Source of the DNA: Xenorhabdus ehlersii | GTDB taxonomy: Bacteria > Pseudomonadota > Gammaproteobacteria > Enterobacterales > Enterobacteriaceae | DNA: 64,000 bases | Direction of reading: 5' to 3' | Assembly: GCF_003610465.1 (NCBI RefSeq) | Contig: NZ_RAQI01000003.1 | Coordinates: forward strand, 124,001-188,000 | Shown here: piece by piece, positions 63,439 through 64,000 of the stretch | Layout: every line of letters starts with the position of its first letter | Numbering within the stretch: position 1 is the stretch's first letter | Program-made: the position numbers and the translations under genes | Notes under the pieces: generated by a model | The model's input: only the letters and a program-made list of their open reading frames with translations | Told to the model about the DNA's origin: nothing | Database searches by the model: none

Positions 63439-64000
63439 AATATACCGTGTTGGATACCGTCATCATGGGGCATAAGGAGCTGTGGGAAGTCAAACAGGAA
63501 CGTGACCGCATTTATGCGATGACAGAAATGAGCGAAGAAGATGGCTATCGTGTCGCGGATCTGGAAGTCGCTTATGGTGAGATGGATGGTTACAGTGCAG
63601 AAGCGCGTGCTGGCGAATTGTTGCTGGGTGTCGGAATTCCTGTTGAGCAGCATTATGGCTTGATGAGTGCAGTAGCTCCGGGCTGGAAATTGCGTGTATT
63701 GTTGGCACAAGCTTTGTTTTCCGATCCTGATGTCTTGCTGCTCGATGAACCAACCAACAACCTGGATATCGATACTATCCGTTGGTTGGAGGAAGTGCTC
63801 AACGAACGTAACAGCACTATGATCATCATTTCCCATGACCGTCATTTTCTGAATACGGTATGTACCCATATGGCCGATTTGGACTATGGTGAACTGCGTT
63901 TGTTCCCTGGCAATTATGATGAGTATATGATTGCCGCAACGCAAGCTCGTGAACGTTTGCTGGCTGATAATGCCAAGAAAAAGGCACAGATTGCTGAATT
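63207..64000 (+). CDS. ybiT: ABC-F family ATPase YbiT (5' part, runs off the window)
   Basis: YbiT is a soluble ABC-F translation factor without membrane segments. The visible ~264 residues hold the first ABC domain: Walker [13 protein letters not shown], Walker [17 protein letters not shown] and the H-loop [10 protein letters not shown]. The linker region follows ([16 protein letters not shown]). GTG is the start, matching E. coli YbiT. The second ABC domain lies beyond the window end. E. coli YbiT is ~530 residues. Confidence 0.94.
   Translation, partial: MLSTNNITMQFGSKPLFENISVKFGNGNRYGLIGANGAGKSTFMKILGRDLTPTSGNVSLDPNERLGKLRQDQFAFEEYTVLDTVIMGHKELWEVKQERDRIYAMTEMSEEDGYRVADLEVAYGEMDGYSAEARAGELLLGVGIPVEQHYGLMSAVAPGWKLRVLLAQALFSDPDVLLLDEPTNNLDIDTIRWLEEVLNERNSTMIIISHDRHFLNTVCTHMADLDYGELRLFPGNYDEYMIAATQARERLLADNAKKKAQIAE

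Overview
The window looks like a chromosomal segment of a Xenorhabdus-type member of the Morganellaceae (insect-pathogenic, nematode-associated Enterobacterales). Protein similarity and gene order follow the E. coli stretch lysT-pnuC-aroG-gpmA / modFE-acrZ-modABC-ybhA-pgl / bioABFCD-uvrB-ybhK-moaACDE-ybhL / ybhRSFG-cecR-rhlE / dinG / dps-rhtA / ybiT. That shared backbone is repeatedly interrupted by AT-rich accessory DNA. Species assignment is inference from similarity and content (a large Rhs toxin, siderophore relics, abundant IS scraps), because no database search was possible.

Backbone, 1-34 kb. Two intact tRNA-Lys genes plus a decaying third are followed by pnuC (a NadR-like box lies upstream, nadA is absent), aroG, gpmA and a CPBP-family membrane protease. 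The molybdate system comes next: modF and modE leftward, acrZ and modABC rightward, with a clear ModE operator before modA. Then ybhA, pgl, one unknown gene bracketed by related hairpins, and the biotin genes with the bioA/bioB divergent promoter and a BirA operator. uvrB has an LexA box and an upstream pair of opposed DnaA boxes. A Phd/YefM-type antitoxin with a frameshifted RelE-type toxin, yvcK, a Moco riboswitch with moaACDE (no moaB), ybhL, the YbhGFSR exporter with its regulator CecR, and rhlE-dusC complete this part.

Accessory region 1, 34-41.3 kb. A 368-residue unknown protein precedes a 1689-residue Rhs/YD-repeat protein whose last ~240 residues are AT-rich and unrecognised. No immunity gene is visible downstream. 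A GlsB/YeaQ remnant of only 18 codons follows.

Accessory region 2, 44.7-55.4 kb. sseA and dinG are followed by a Tn3 transposase relic, a cupin gene and a Fur-boxed siderophore uptake locus (TonB receptor, binding protein, ATPase, two permeases). Embedded in the uptake locus are shattered NRPS condensation-domain and histidine-decarboxylase pieces. This reads as a histamine-containing siderophore pathway (anguibactin/acinetobactin style) whose synthesis was deleted while import was kept. IS110 and IS630 scraps, a ccdAB module, a small secreted Cys-rich protein and a PhnA-domain gene follow.

Accessory region 3, 58.3-64 kb. After dps, rhtA and an acetyltransferase, a Gfo/Idh oxidoreductase and ybiT form a divergent pair that has been split. 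The order is full oxidoreductase, truncated ybiT, a 2.7-kb cargo, truncated oxidoreductase, full ybiT, which is the pattern expected of a single-crossover integration of circular DNA. The cargo carries one apparently intact gene, a fusion of a BpsA-type branched-chain polyamine synthase with a pyruvoyl S-adenosylmethionine decarboxylase, joined by a four-cysteine zinc-ribbon-like segment. This is the most striking object in the window.
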